This document shows, in pieces, positions 1 to 8,700 of a DNA stretch of 48,741 nucleotides (position 1 is its first letter; every line of letters starts with the position of its first letter). The position numbers and the translations under genes are program-made. The notes beneath the pieces were generated by a model, which did not search any database, was not told the DNA's origin, and saw nothing but the letters and a program-made list of their open reading frames with translations. Source of the stretch: Rhizobiaceae bacterium (GTDB taxonomy: Bacteria; Pseudomonadota; Alphaproteobacteria; Rhizobiales; Rhizobiaceae). Location of the stretch: assembly GCA_019635715.1 (NCBI GenBank), contig JAHBYY010000031.1, positions 1 to 48,741 on the forward strand, given 5' to 3'.

Positions 1-61
1 CGCTCCGGTTCTCGAAATCACCATTTTCGCCACGGCCTGTCGCCTTTTGATTCAGACACTT
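1..61. repeat. Possible end of a MITE-like element cut by the window edge
   Basis: Read on the minus strand, this stretch begins GTGTCTGAATC and contains the 14-mer ATTTTCGCCACGGC (plus-strand reading). The same 14-mer lies at a similar distance from the end of the MITE at 8700-8964, whose end is GGGTCTGTTGAG. A TA follows the putative terminus, as expected for a TA-targeting element. Only one end is in the window, so this is a similarity call, not a defined element. Confidence 0.35.
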
Positions 62-72
62 ATACCGATATC

Positions 73-121
73 GCCCCTCACCCGGCGCTTCGGGCCACCC
101 TCTCCCCGTGGGGAGAGGAGG
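73..121. repeat. Short REP-like palindrome
   Basis: The segment contains the perfect inverted repeat CTCTCCCC-GT-GGGGAGAG at 100-117, preceded by a C-rich CCCTCACCC run. It resembles half of the larger CCCTCTCCCTTGTGGGGAGGG-type palindrome near 35033-35175. It lies downstream of the LuxR-type gene on the minus strand and could act as a transcript end, although there is no T-run. Confidence 0.4.
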
Positions 122-224
122 TCGACAGCAGTCGCGCCCTGGCGTCAGAGAGGATGTGCCGAGGCCTCGGGCCGACGCGACGCGCTTGGCAAGGGCCGAT
201 TCGAGGTGAAATCCACGGAACGTC

Positions 225-1280
225 CTATATCTTGGCCAGCAGGGCCGAGAGCTCGGCCTGCCGGGAGACACGCGATTTCTGAAACACCGATTTGAGCTGG
301 TTGCGCACGGTGCCGGAACGCACGCCGAGCCAGGCGGCGACGTCGCGTATGCTCATGCCGCGCGCGATCATCACGGCCACTCTCGCCTCCGAGCGCGACA
401 GGCCGAAAAGCGCCTGAAGGGCCTGGAGGGCTTCGCGGCCCGGCTCGGCAATCGTGTCGATGCACGACACGGAGGCGACCGAGACCAGCATGCCGGCGGC
501 ATCGGGGCCGATCGACGGGCTGGCGCGGAGCACCCATCGCCGTTCGGCGTCATCGGTCAGCAGGCAGGCGCCCGCCCTGGCGCGGAGCGCCTCGGAGAGC
601 AGCTTGTCGACCAGCGGCTGCTCGACCTTGCGCCGGGCAGCCAGCCGCCCGTTCCGCAAGGTCAGGACGCCGCCGAACTCGGTGCCGCCCTCGATCAGGC
701 TGACGCGTCCGGCACGGTCGATGCCGAGGAGCGAACGGGGCGGCGTCAGGATCAGGTCGGGCCTGGCCACGACAGTGGCGCGGCTGTCGACGGCGAACCC
801 GGCCGCGAAGCGCATGAGCGGCAATTGGGAGGACAGCAGCGCCAGGTCGCGGCGCTCGAAATGCCCATGGCGGGGGGCGCGCTTGAAGCTCAAGTGGATG
901 CCTTCGCCCGCCGTCGATTGCTCGGCGAGCAAGGCGCAGGCATGCCAGAACAGGCCGCGCGGCCGGAGGAATTCCTGGTAGAAGGGGTCGCGGGCGATCT
1001 CGTCGCGCGAGAAATCGTCCTCGTCGAGCCTGAAGGATTCCGTCAGCCGCGGCAGGACGCGCGCCGACCTCGGATCCTCGGGGCGGTCGCCGCGGCCATA
1101 GGCTTCGACGTCCGGCAATATCGCCTCCGACGAGACAAGGTAGCGAACCTCGTCGCCGCTCGAATGGACGAGCGTCGCGCCGACGGCGCCGATCGACCTC
1201 GCCATGGCGTCGAGCACATATGGCATCCGCTCTCTGACGACACATGCCTCGGTGAAACTGTCAGCCAGATGGTAAGCCAT
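225..1280 (-). CDS. LuxR-family transcriptional regulator with C-terminal HTH
   Basis: Predicted 351-residue DNA-binding regulator. The last 65 residues form a LuxR-type helix-turn-helix: FGLSRSEARVAVMIARGMS, then VAAWLGVRSGTVRNQLKSVF. This matches the family pattern of 'LT.xExxV...aG.s..eIA..L..s..TVr.hl'. The first roughly 280 residues are an unassigned sensory region with no recognisable autoinducer-binding or receiver signature; a GAF/PAS-like fold is possible. The ATG at 1280 is the natural start. The gene is divergent from the RTX gene with a 284-bp gap, so it may control that gene. The target and the signal are unknown. Confidence 0.75.
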   Translation of the reverse strand: MAYHLADSFTEACVVRERMPYVLDAMARSIGAVGATLVHSSGDEVRYLVSSEAILPDVEAYGRGDRPEDPRSARVLPRLTESFRLDEDDFSRDEIARDPFYQEFLRPRGLFWHACALLAEQSTAGEGIHLSFKRAPRHGHFERRDLALLSSQLPLMRFAAGFAVDSRATVVARPDLILTPPRSLLGIDRAGRVSLIEGGTEFGGVLTLRNGRLAARRKVEQPLVDKLLSEALRARAGACLLTDDAERRWVLRASPSIGPDAAGMLVSVASVSCIDTIAEPGREALQALQALFGLSRSEARVAVMIARGMSIRDVAAWLGVRSGTVRNQLKSVFQKSRVSRQAELSALLAKI

Positions 1281-1564
1281 CGAGATGTCCCTGACCCGAA
1301 CCGAAGAGCCGTGAAGGAACCGAAGGCGCCGCGGTCTTCACGTCGCGGCCTGCCGCAAAATATCCTGTTTGGGACACGACGAGGCAAGCCCGAATTTGTA
1401 GCGTGGCGCAGATGTCTTGCGCCGAGCCTGCAAGAGGCGGGGCGAGCGGCGGCGGCGGGTCAACCGTCTGCCGGTCCGCCGCCGATGGCGCGGCGAGAGA
1501 CCGGGATTGCGAGGCGAGTGCGCCCGATCGCACGGCGCCTTGCTCGCCCTGAAAGGACCCTGCA

Positions 1565-3739
1565 ATGGCCAATATCACCGGAACGCAGTTTCAGGACACC
1601 ATCCATGTGAAGAACGACGGTCACGCCGTCGTCGGCACAGAATTCACCACCGTCACCGCCTCCGCCGATACGATCAACGCCGGCGCCGGCAATGATTTCG
1701 TCTATGCCAATGAAGGCGACGACACGGTGAACGGCGAGAACGGCGAAGACTGGCTGGAGGGCGACGGCGGCGCCGACACGATCGACGGCGGCGACGGCAA
1801 CGACACGATCGTCGGGGGTCAGGGCGCGGACTCGATGTCGGGCGGCATCGGCAACGACGTGTTCCTGTTCCGCGCGGCCTCCGAGATCACCGGCCTGGCC
1901 GAGATCATCAATGGTGGCGCCGACGTCGACACGATCGACTTCTCGACGACGCTCGGCGACATCGCGCTCAACCTTGCCACCATCAGCAATGTCGAGCGCC
2001 TGCTGGTGAACGCCCAGACCATCACGCTGACGGCAAGTCAACTCGGTGCCTTCAGCTTCATCTCGTCCGGCGGCAATTTCGAGCGATTCACCCTGTCCGC
2101 GGCAGGCACCGTCGATCTCAGCAATGCCACCATTACCGGCATCGACGACTTTCGCGGCACAAGCGGCGCCGACACCTATATCTTCACCGGCGTCACGACC
2201 GGACAGATCGTCACGACGCTCGGCGGGGCCGACAAGGTCACCGGCAGCCTCGGCAACGACCAGATCGACGTGGGCGCCGGCACGGACACGGTCAATGCCG
2301 GCCTCGGCAACGACACGGTCATCGGCGGTGCGGACGCCGACACGCTGAACGGCGAGGACGGCAACGATACGATCCTCGGCGGCGCCGGGCTCGACACGCA
2401 GAGCGGCGGGATCGGCAACGACATCTTCCGCTTCGAATTCGTGTCCGACATTTCGGGCCTGGCCGAGATCATCGACGGCGGCGTCGACAACGACCGGCTC
2501 GACTTCCAGACGCTCAACGCGCAGGGCGCGGTCAATATCTCGAAGGCGGTCATCACCAGCGTCGAGGGCCTGTTCCTCAACGGCAACGACGTGACGCTGA
2601 CGGCGGCCCAGCTCGGCAACTTCTCGATCTTCAGCTCCGGCGGCAACTATGACCGCCTGATCCTGTCGGCCGCCGGCACGGCGGACCTGACGGGCGCCGA
2701 TATCGTCGGCATCGACGAATTCCGTGGCTCAAGCGGCGCCGACGTGTTCAATCTGACCGACGTGGTGAACGGCCAGTTCGTCGACGGCAGGGCCGGTACC
2801 GACACGATCACCGGCGGCATCGGCAACGATTCGCTATGGGGCGGCAACGATGGCGACTTCGTCGACGGCGCCGCCGGCAACGATTTCATCCGCGGCGGAC
2901 AGGCCGCCGACACGCTGAACGGCGGTATCGGCTACGACACCTTCCAGATGGAAGGCGTGTCCGACATCAGCGGGCTCGCCGAGAAGATCGACGGCGGCAA
3001 CGACGTCGACAAGCTGGACTTCCAGTCGCTCGGCGCCTTCGGCGCGGTCGATCTGACCAAGGCGTCCATCCTGAACGTGGAGCAGTTGTTCATCAATGCC
3101 AACGACGTCACGCTCACCTCGGCGCTGCTCGGCCGCTTCGAGACGATCAGCGGCAGCGGCAATACCGAACGACTGCTGATCTCGACCAACAGCACCGCCA
3201 ACCTGACGGGCGCCTCGATCTTCGGCATCGACGAGATCCGCGGCTCCAGCGGCAACAACGTCATCACGCTGACCGACGTGGCGAACGGCCAGACCGTCAA
3301 TGGCGGGTTCGGCAACGACCAGCTCGGCGGCGGACTGGGCAATGATGCGCTGAACGGCGAGGAAGGAGACGACCTGATCCTCGGCCGCCAGGGCAACGAC
3401 ACGCTGACCGGCGGCATCGGACTGGACAAGTTCTATTTCAACACGACGCTGAACGCCGCGACCAATCTCGATACGATCACCGACTACAACGTGATCGACG
3501 ACACGATCCGTCTGAACAACGATGTCTTCACCAAGCTGGCCGCCGGCACGCTGGCGACCGGCGCCTTCGTCGCCAACACGAGCGGCTTTGCCCAGGATGC
3601 CGGCGACCGGATCATCTACGAGACGGATACGGGGATCATCCGGTATGATCCGGACGGCACGGGCGCGCAGCTTTCGACGGCCTTCGCGGTGGTCGGCATC
3701 GGCCTGGGGATCACCGCGGACGATTTTTCCGTCTATTGA
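1565..3739 (+). CDS. RTX-type calcium-binding repeat protein
   Basis: A 724-residue protein made largely of RTX nonapeptide repeats (GGxGxDxxx), for example GNDTIVGGQGADSMSGG and GNDTVIGGADADTLNGEDG. Such repeats bind calcium after type I secretion, and there is no N-terminal signal peptide, as expected. Three long modules (starting near residues 99, 290 and 459) repeat a theme of SDISGLAEIIDGG, DVTLTAAQLG and GIDEFRGSSGAD, each followed by RTX repeats. The C-terminal 100 residues (FYFNTTLNAATNLDTITDYN to the acidic-aromatic end DDFSVY) match the usual tail of haemolysin-type calcium-binding proteins. No protease, lipase or adhesin domain is visible, so the function may be structural or surface-associated. 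The ribosome site AAAGGA precedes the ATG. No secretion genes are adjacent. Confidence 0.88.
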   Translation: MANITGTQFQDTIHVKNDGHAVVGTEFTTVTASADTINAGAGNDFVYANEGDDTVNGENGEDWLEGDGGADTIDGGDGNDTIVGGQGADSMSGGIGNDVFLFRAASEITGLAEIINGGADVDTIDFSTTLGDIALNLATISNVERLLVNAQTITLTASQLGAFSFISSGGNFERFTLSAAGTVDLSNATITGIDDFRGTSGADTYIFTGVTTGQIVTTLGGADKVTGSLGNDQIDVGAGTDTVNAGLGNDTVIGGADADTLNGEDGNDTILGGAGLDTQSGGIGNDIFRFEFVSDISGLAEIIDGGVDNDRLDFQTLNAQGAVNISKAVITSVEGLFLNGNDVTLTAAQLGNFSIFSSGGNYDRLILSAAGTADLTGADIVGIDEFRGSSGADVFNLTDVVNGQFVDGRAGTDTITGGIGNDSLWGGNDGDFVDGAAGNDFIRGGQAADTLNGGIGYDTFQMEGVSDISGLAEKIDGGNDVDKLDFQSLGAFGAVDLTKASILNVEQLFINANDVTLTSALLGRFETISGSGNTERLLISTNSTANLTGASIFGIDEIRGSSGNNVITLTDVANGQTVNGGFGNDQLGGGLGNDALNGEEGDDLILGRQGNDTLTGGIGLDKFYFNTTLNAATNLDTITDYNVIDDTIRLNNDVFTKLAAGTLATGAFVANTSGFAQDAGDRIIYETDTGIIRYDPDGTGAQLSTAFAVVGIGLGITADDFSVY

Positions 3740-3874
3740 CGCTGCGTCGATCGGAAAGCGCCCGCCAGGGGTGTGGGCGACGGACCGACCGGTCTGCAAT
3801 GCCGTCCCGGGGCGCCGGCCATGCGGTCCGTCTTGCGGCTGTCTCGCGGCGATGCGGTGGGAGCAGCCGCGCGC

Positions 3875-5104
3875 TCAGCGGCGCGCCGGCTCCAGCACGT
3901 AGAGGCCGACATCGATGGTGCCGGCGCGGAAGCCCGCCTCGCAATAGGCAAGGTAGTATTCCCAGAGCCGGCAGAAGCCGATGCCGAAGCCCTGCTGGCG
4001 CTCGATGGCCGGCCAGGCCTGGAGGAAGCGGCGGCGCCATTCGGCGAGGGTGAGGGCATAGCCGAGACCGAAGGTCTGGCAGTAGGTGAGGGCGAGCCCG
4101 GCCCGCCTGGCCTGGTCGGCGATGATCGTCTTGGTCGGCAGCATGCCGCCGGGAAAGATGTGGCGCTGGATGAAATCGGCTTCGGCGCGATAGTTGGCGT
4201 AGCGGCTCTCGTCGATGGTGATCGCCTGCAGCACGGCGCGGCCGCCGGCGTTGAGCCGGTCGCGCAGCGTGCGGAAATAGTCCGGCCAGAACGCCTCGCC
4301 GACGGCCTCGATCATCTCGATCGAGACGATGCGGTCGTAGGAGGCCCGCTCGTCACGATAGTCGCGCAGCACGATGTCGACCTTTTCGGTGACGCCTTCG
4401 CGGTCGGCAAGCGCCCGAGCGTCGTCGTGCTGCTCGCGCGACAGGGTGAGCCCGGTCACCGCTGCGCCCTTGTGGGCGATGCGCGCCGCCAGCGCGCCCC
4501 AGCCGCAGCCGATCTCCAGCACGCGCATGCCGGGCTTGAGCTCCAGAAGCTCCACGATGCGGGCGAGCTTGGCGTCCTGCGCCTCCTCGAGCGACAGGTC
4601 GGCCTTCTCGTAGAGCGCCGCCGAATAGGTCATGCTGCGGTCCAGCCACAGCCGGTAGAAGGCGTTGCCGATATCGTAGTGATAGGCGATGTTGCGGCGG
4701 CTGCCCTTGCGGTCGTTGGCCCTCAGCAGGTGGCGCAGCCGGTTCAGCCAGCGCACCGGCTTCGTCGCGGTGATGTTGCGCTCCAGGGCGTCGAGATTGC
4801 GGGCGGCCAGCTCGATCACCAGCTCGACGTCCGGGCTCGACCAGTCGCCGTCGACATAGGCTTCGGCAAAGGCGATATCGCCGCCGAACACCAGCCGGCG
4901 GAGCGCCCGCCAGCGATGGATCCTGATCTCGGCATCGGGTCCTGGGTTCGGGGAGCGGATCGCCAATGTCTGTCCGGAAGGGGTGCGGACCGTCAGGCTG
5001 CCGACGTCCAAATTGCCGACCAGCCGGCGCAGGATGGAAACGCGGAAGCCGACGGGCGAGGCTCTCCTCGCAGAGGGCAGATTCTGCTCAGCTTCCGACG
5101 ACAT
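3875..5104 (-). CDS. cfa: Cyclopropane-fatty-acyl-phospholipid synthase
   Basis: A 409-residue S-adenosylmethionine-dependent enzyme that adds a methylene bridge across double bonds of phospholipid acyl chains. Visible motifs are YHYDIGNAFYRLWLD with MTYS (substrate end), VLEIGCGWGALA (SAM loop), SIEMIEAVGE and FIQRHIFPGGMLP, all typical of CFA synthases. Length is normal for the family (about 380-420). It is the third gene of a minus-strand operon: its start overlaps the end of the DUF1365 gene by 17 bp. FAD oxidoreductase, DUF1365 and CFA synthase are commonly adjacent in proteobacteria, and the set here is inferred to be driven by the ECF sigma promoter at 7315-7343. A related methyltransferase is encoded at 9803-10831. 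Confidence 0.93.
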   Translation of the reverse strand: MSSEAEQNLPSARRASPVGFRVSILRRLVGNLDVGSLTVRTPSGQTLAIRSPNPGPDAEIRIHRWRALRRLVFGGDIAFAEAYVDGDWSSPDVELVIELAARNLDALERNITATKPVRWLNRLRHLLRANDRKGSRRNIAYHYDIGNAFYRLWLDRSMTYSAALYEKADLSLEEAQDAKLARIVELLELKPGMRVLEIGCGWGALAARIAHKGAAVTGLTLSREQHDDARALADREGVTEKVDIVLRDYRDERASYDRIVSIEMIEAVGEAFWPDYFRTLRDRLNAGGRAVLQAITIDESRYANYRAEADFIQRHIFPGGMLPTKTIIADQARRAGLALTYCQTFGLGYALTLAEWRRRFLQAWPAIERQQGFGIGFCRLWEYYLAYCEAGFRAGTIDVGLYVLEPARR

Positions 5105-5915
5105 GGCCTCCGACTCTCCCCTGCGACGTCTCGACCGGCCCGCCGACGATCGTCACGGGCCGGTGCGGCGGAGCCGGGCGTGCCTTCAACCCGACTCCCT
5201 TGAGCCAGAGCAGCAGCGCCTCCCAATGGATGCCGGCAATGACCTTCAAGGTTAGCAGTGGATAGACAAAAAACGCACGAAGCAAGACCGCGTCCGTCAA
5301 ATCACGACGTTCCGCAGAGAAACCTGCGAAGATGATCGGTCCGCCGGCGTCGCTGCCGGTGATGTGGAGCGACAATCTCCCGGCGGGAGGGCGGATGCGG
5401 AACGCGTAGGACATTTCCATGCCCATGAAAGGCGACACGTAGAGCTCTTTGGAACAGGCCTGCACGATCTGGTCGCCCGTGCCCTCCGATACGGGGATCA
5501 GGTAGCTGTGGCGCTCGCCGAACGTGTTGTTGACCTCGTAGAGGATCGCCGCCAGCGTCGCGTCGCCTCGATGGCAGAAATAGACGCTGAGCGGATTGAA
5601 GGCGTAGCCGAGGATGCGCGGCATCGCCAGAAGGCGGATCGCGCCGCCGCCGGTATCGATCCCGGCGCTGGCGAGATGGCGCTCGACGTGCAGGCGCAGC
5701 GGCAGTCCGGAAGGATCGCCGTGGTCAGCGTCGTAGAAGCCGAACAGGTTGAAGCGGTTTCGGCCGAACAGCTTCAGCTTGCGGTCGAGCCCGTCGATTT
5801 CGTCGAGGTCGAGCAGCAGCGAGAACATCGAATAGGCGAGGCGGTGGCGGCGCGGCCGCAACCGCTGGTGCATCACCTTTCCGGCGTACAGAAAGGAGCG
5901 CAACGCCGAACTCAT
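5088..5915 (-). CDS. DUF1365 family protein
   Basis: A 275-residue protein recognisable by RRHRLAYSMFSLLLDLDEID near the N-terminus, followed by ILGYAFNPLSVYFCH and EVNNTFGERHSYLIP. These are hallmarks of DUF1365, a family of unknown biochemical role nearly always found between an FAD-dependent oxidoreductase and a CFA synthase. A lipid-linked function is inferred from context only. Its ATG overlaps the oxidoreductase stop (ATGA) and its end overlaps the CFA start, so translation is probably coupled across all three genes. Confidence 0.9.
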   Translation of the reverse strand: MSSALRSFLYAGKVMHQRLRPRRHRLAYSMFSLLLDLDEIDGLDRKLKLFGRNRFNLFGFYDADHGDPSGLPLRLHVERHLASAGIDTGGGAIRLLAMPRILGYAFNPLSVYFCHRGDATLAAILYEVNNTFGERHSYLIPVSEGTGDQIVQACSKELYVSPFMGMEMSYAFRIRPPAGRLSLHITGSDAGGPIIFAGFSAERRDLTDAVLLRAFFVYPLLTLKVIAGIHWEALLLWLKGVGLKARPAPPHRPVTIVGGPVETSQGRVGGHVVGS

Positions 5916-7267
5916 GCCGCATGCCTCTCGTGGCGCTCTGCGGCCGGCCGACCGATGACGATCCGCCCGGATTCGTCGGCGACCTGCCAGGGGCGCCGCA
6001 CGCCGCTGAGCTGCTCGGCGACGGCCAGCCCCGCCTGCAGCCCGTCCTCGTGGAAGCCGGCGCCGAAATAGGCGCCGCAGAACCAGGTGCGGCCCACGCC
6101 CTGCAGCGACCAGAGGGATTGCTGGGCCTGCAATGCGTCGCCGTCGAAGATCGGGTGCCGGTACGTTTCATGCCGGATGACGCTGTCCGGCCTCGGCTCG
6201 ATATTGGGGTTGAGCGTGACGAACAGCGGCGTGGAGGCGGGGATGCCCTGGAGCCGGTTCATCCAATAGGTGACGGACAGGGCGCGGGTCCCCTCGCGCT
6301 CCGAGGACAGGTAGTTCCAACTGGACCAGACCCGGCGCGCGCGGGGCATCAGCGCCGGATCGCAATGAAGCACCGCCTCGTTGCGGGTGTAGCCGAACCG
6401 GCCGAGGATCCGCTGTTCCTCGCGGCTCGGCCGGTCGAGCATCCCGAGCGCCTGGTCGGCGTGGGTCGCCAGCACGACGTGGTCGAAGCGGTCGCGACGA
6501 CCGCGCATGTCGACGATCTCGACGCCGTTGCCGTCGCGCAGCAGGGTGCGAGCCGCCGAGCCTGTCCGGATACGATCCGCGAGCCCCGCCGCCAGTCGGC
6601 GAACGTAGAGCCGGCTGCCGCCGTCGACGGTGCGCCATGCGGGCCGGTTCGCCAGCTTGAGCAGGCCGTGGTTCTGGCAGAAGCGGATGAAGGCCACGGC
6701 CGGGTAGCGGCCGATGTCGGCGGCCGGCGTCGACCAGATGGCGGCCGCCATCGGATAGAGGTGATCCTCGCGGAAGGCGGTTCCGTAGCCTTTGGCGTCA
6801 AGGTAGGCGGCCAGCGTGATGTCGCCCATGCGCGCCATGTCGCGCGGCGCTTCCCTGTAGAAGCGGATCAATTCCTGCAGCATGCGCCAGAACCGCGGCC
6901 GCACGATGTTGCCGGCCTGGGCGAACAGGCCGCCGAGCCCGCTGCCGGAATATTCGAGGCGTCCGTCGTCGAGCGAGACCGCGAACGACATGTCCGACGG
7001 CTTGGTGGGGATGGCGAGATGGCGGAACATCGCCGTCAGATTGGGATAGGTGACCTCGTTGTAGACGATGAAGCCGGTATCGACCGGGGTGCCCCGGCAA
7101 TCGACGGTGTTGCTGTGGCCGCCGAGACGGTCGTCCGCCTCGTAGAGCGTGACGCGATGGCGCTTCGAAAGCAGCCAGGCGGCCGACAGGCCGGAGACGC
7201 CGCTGCCGACCACCGCGATCTCCAGGCTGCCGTCCGCGGCGTCCGAGCCAAGGTTGCTGTCACTCAC
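5912..7267 (-). CDS. FAD-dependent oxidoreductase (amine-oxidase-like)
   Basis: A 451-residue flavoprotein. The N-terminal Rossmann motif AVVGSGVSGLSAAWLLSK and the following YEADDRLGGHSN are the FAD dinucleotide-binding and GG-doublet signatures of the amine oxidase/desaturase superfamily. Near the C-terminus, WFCGAYFGAGFHEDGLQAGL is the second FAD contact. The GTG at 7267 was chosen because the fold starts about 16 residues later and AGGGAG lies just upstream. It is the first gene of the operon with DUF1365 and cfa. In Rhodobacter sphaeroides, flavoproteins and CFA-like methyltransferases of the RpoE regulon contribute to furan fatty acid synthesis. A similar role here is plausible but unproven. 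Confidence 0.85.
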   Translation of the reverse strand: MSDSNLGSDAADGSLEIAVVGSGVSGLSAAWLLSKRHRVTLYEADDRLGGHSNTVDCRGTPVDTGFIVYNEVTYPNLTAMFRHLAIPTKPSDMSFAVSLDDGRLEYSGSGLGGLFAQAGNIVRPRFWRMLQELIRFYREAPRDMARMGDITLAAYLDAKGYGTAFREDHLYPMAAAIWSTPAADIGRYPAVAFIRFCQNHGLLKLANRPAWRTVDGGSRLYVRRLAAGLADRIRTGSAARTLLRDGNGVEIVDMRGRRDRFDHVVLATHADQALGMLDRPSREEQRILGRFGYTRNEAVLHCDPALMPRARRVWSSWNYLSSEREGTRALSVTYWMNRLQGIPASTPLFVTLNPNIEPRPDSVIRHETYRHPIFDGDALQAQQSLWSLQGVGRTWFCGAYFGAGFHEDGLQAGLAVAEQLSGVRRPWQVADESGRIVIGRPAAERHERHAA

Positions 7268-7314
7268 CGCCGGCGTCTCCCTGGGGCGGCGCTCTCGCCG
7301 TCCGATCCGCGATG

Positions 7315-7343
7315 TTCTACGCTGGGCGGGCAGGGTCGGATCA
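7315..7343 (-). promoter_or_regulatory. Putative ECF sigma promoter for the oxidoreductase-DUF1365-cfa operon
   Basis: On the minus strand the sequence reads TGATCC, 17 bp, GTAGAA, ending about 48 bp before the GTG start at 7267. The same layout occurs at 7356-7384, 11856-11884 and 11915-11943. It resembles the TGATC-type -35 reported for RpoE/ChrR systems. The -35 boxes of this and the plus-strand promoter lie 12 bp apart. Confidence 0.72.
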
Positions 7344-7355
7344 TCGGGCCGCCGG

Positions 7356-7384
7356 TGATCCGGGCCCGGTTCCGGCGCGTAACA
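7356..7384 (+). promoter_or_regulatory. Putative autoregulatory ECF sigma promoter
   Basis: TGATCC at 7356-7361, a 17-bp spacer, then GTAACA at 7379-7384. Transcription would start at about 7391, which argues that the sigma factor's GTG at 7463, not the ATG at 7391, is the real start. Positive autoregulation is usual for ECF sigma factors with a ChrR partner. Confidence 0.7.
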
Positions 7385-7462
7385 GGGCCTATGAATGCCG
7401 TCGCTTGTTCCATCCACCGAGATCTGTCGCCTGCCGTGCTTCTTTCCCGGGGGCAGGCGTCC

Positions 7463-8047
7463 GTGACGTCGACCGTGCCGGAGGAGCCCGAGAGCGGAGC
7501 CCGCGAGTTCGCGCTGCTCGTCGTCGCCGTCGCGCGGGAGGGCGACAGGGAGGCGTTCGCCAGATTGTTCCGGCACTTCGCGCCGCGCATCAAGAGCTTC
7601 ATGATGCGGTCCGGAATGGCCGCGCCCGCCGCCGAGGAACTGGCGCAGGAGACGATGCTGTCGGTCTGGCGCAAGGCGGGCTATTTCGACCCGTCGCGTG
7701 CCGCGGCCTCGACCTGGATCTTCACCATCGCCCGCAACCTGAAGATCGACAGGCTGCGCAGGGAGCGCCAGCCGGCCGATTTCGGCGATGCCGCCGATCC
7801 GAGCGACGAGCCGGACCAGCCCGCATCCGGCGAGAGCGTGATGATGGCGGCGCAGCGCGAAGCGCGCGTGCGCGCCGCCTTGAACAGCCTGTCGGAGGAG
7901 CAGGCGCAGATCGTGCGGCTCTCCTTCTACGGCGAGAAGCCGCAATCCGAGATCGCGCGTGAATTGGGCATTCCGCTCGGGACGGTGAAGTCCCGCGTCC
8001 GGCTCGCCATGACGCGCCTGCGCATGATTCTGGAAGACGAGAAATGA
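7463..8047 (+). CDS. ECF RNA polymerase sigma factor (RpoE/ECF11-like)
   Basis: Group IV sigma factor with region 2 (ELAQETMLSVWRKAGYFDP, then STWIFTIARNLKIDRLRRER) and region 4 (LSEEQAQIVRLSFYGEKPQ, then SEIARELGIPLGTVKSRVRL). Reading from GTG 7463 gives 194 residues. An in-frame ATG at 7391 would add 24 residues but coincides with the predicted transcription start, so the GTG (preceded by AGGCG) is preferred. The stop overlaps the start of the anti-sigma gene (ATGA), typical of rpoE-chrR. It probably directs transcription from the four TGATCC-N17-GTA sites in this region in response to singlet oxygen or a similar stress; the stimulus is inferred from the family. Confidence 0.9.
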   Translation: MTSTVPEEPESGAREFALLVVAVAREGDREAFARLFRHFAPRIKSFMMRSGMAAPAAEELAQETMLSVWRKAGYFDPSRAAASTWIFTIARNLKIDRLRRERQPADFGDAADPSDEPDQPASGESVMMAAQREARVRAALNSLSEEQAQIVRLSFYGEKPQSEIARELGIPLGTVKSRVRLAMTRLRMILEDEK

Positions 8048-8700
8048 CGATCAATCATCATCCCAGCGGCGAGACGCTGCTGCGCTTCGCTGCCGGCACG
8101 CTGCCTGCCGGGCCGAGGCTCATCGTGGCGGTGCATGTCGGCGGGTGCCCGGCCTGCCGGCGACAGGTGGCGGCGTTCGAGGCGATCGGCGGCGCTCTGC
8201 TCGACGCGGGCGAACCGGTCGGGATGGCGAGCGATGCGCTGGAGCGGATGATGGCGCGGATCGACCGCGAGCCGGGCCGCCCCCAGGGCGCGGCGGCGGC
8301 GATCAGGCTGCCGCGCGCCGAACTGGGCATCGCGCTGCCTGAGGCAATGGACGCCTGCGGCATCGGTCCGTGGCGGTGGCTCGGCCCCGGGCTGCGCTGG
8401 AGCCGGGTCACGGTACAGGGCGCTCCGGAGGCCAATGTCATGCTGCTGCGCGTCGCGGCGGGCAAGACGCTGCCGGAGCACACGCATTCGGGCAGCGAGT
8501 TCACCCAGGTGCTGAAGGGATCGTTCAGCGACGCGCGGGGCCGCTACCTGCCGGGCGACATGGACGAGGCCGACGCCGAGGTCGACCACACTCCGGTCGT
8601 CGACGCGGACGGGGAGTGCATCTGCGTCGCGGCAATCGACGGACAGATGAAATTGACCGGCTTCGTCGGGCGCGTGGTCCAGCGCTTCGTCTCGTTCTAG
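8044..8700 (+). CDS. chrR: ChrR-family zinc-binding cupin anti-sigma factor
   Basis: A 218-residue anti-sigma factor. The N-terminal zinc anti-sigma domain has His6, His31, Cys35 and Cys38 (HVGGCPAC), the same ligand set as described for R. sphaeroides ChrR. The C-terminal half is a cupin with HTHSGSEFTQVLKG. The family holds its ECF sigma factor inactive and releases it on photooxidative or lipid-peroxide stress. Translation is coupled to the sigma gene by an ATGA overlap. The stop TAG is formed at the junction with the MITE inserted immediately downstream. Confidence 0.9.
   Translation: MTINHHPSGETLLRFAAGTLPAGPRLIVAVHVGGCPACRRQVAAFEAIGGALLDAGEPVGMASDALERMMARIDREPGRPQGAAAAIRLPRAELGIALPEAMDACGIGPWRWLGPGLRWSRVTVQGAPEANVMLLRVAAGKTLPEHTHSGSEFTQVLKGSFSDARGRYLPGDMDEADAEVDHTPVVDADGECICVAAIDGQMKLTGFVGRVVQRFVSF

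Noticed and set aside
1281-1564. EcfG-type promoter before the RTX gene (GGAACC near 1316)
   Set aside because: No CGTT at the required 16-17 bp spacing.
5921-7390. Upstream extension of the sigma-factor frame to 5921
   Set aside because: It is antisense to the FAD oxidoreductase; only the part from about 7391 or 7463 matches sigma factors.
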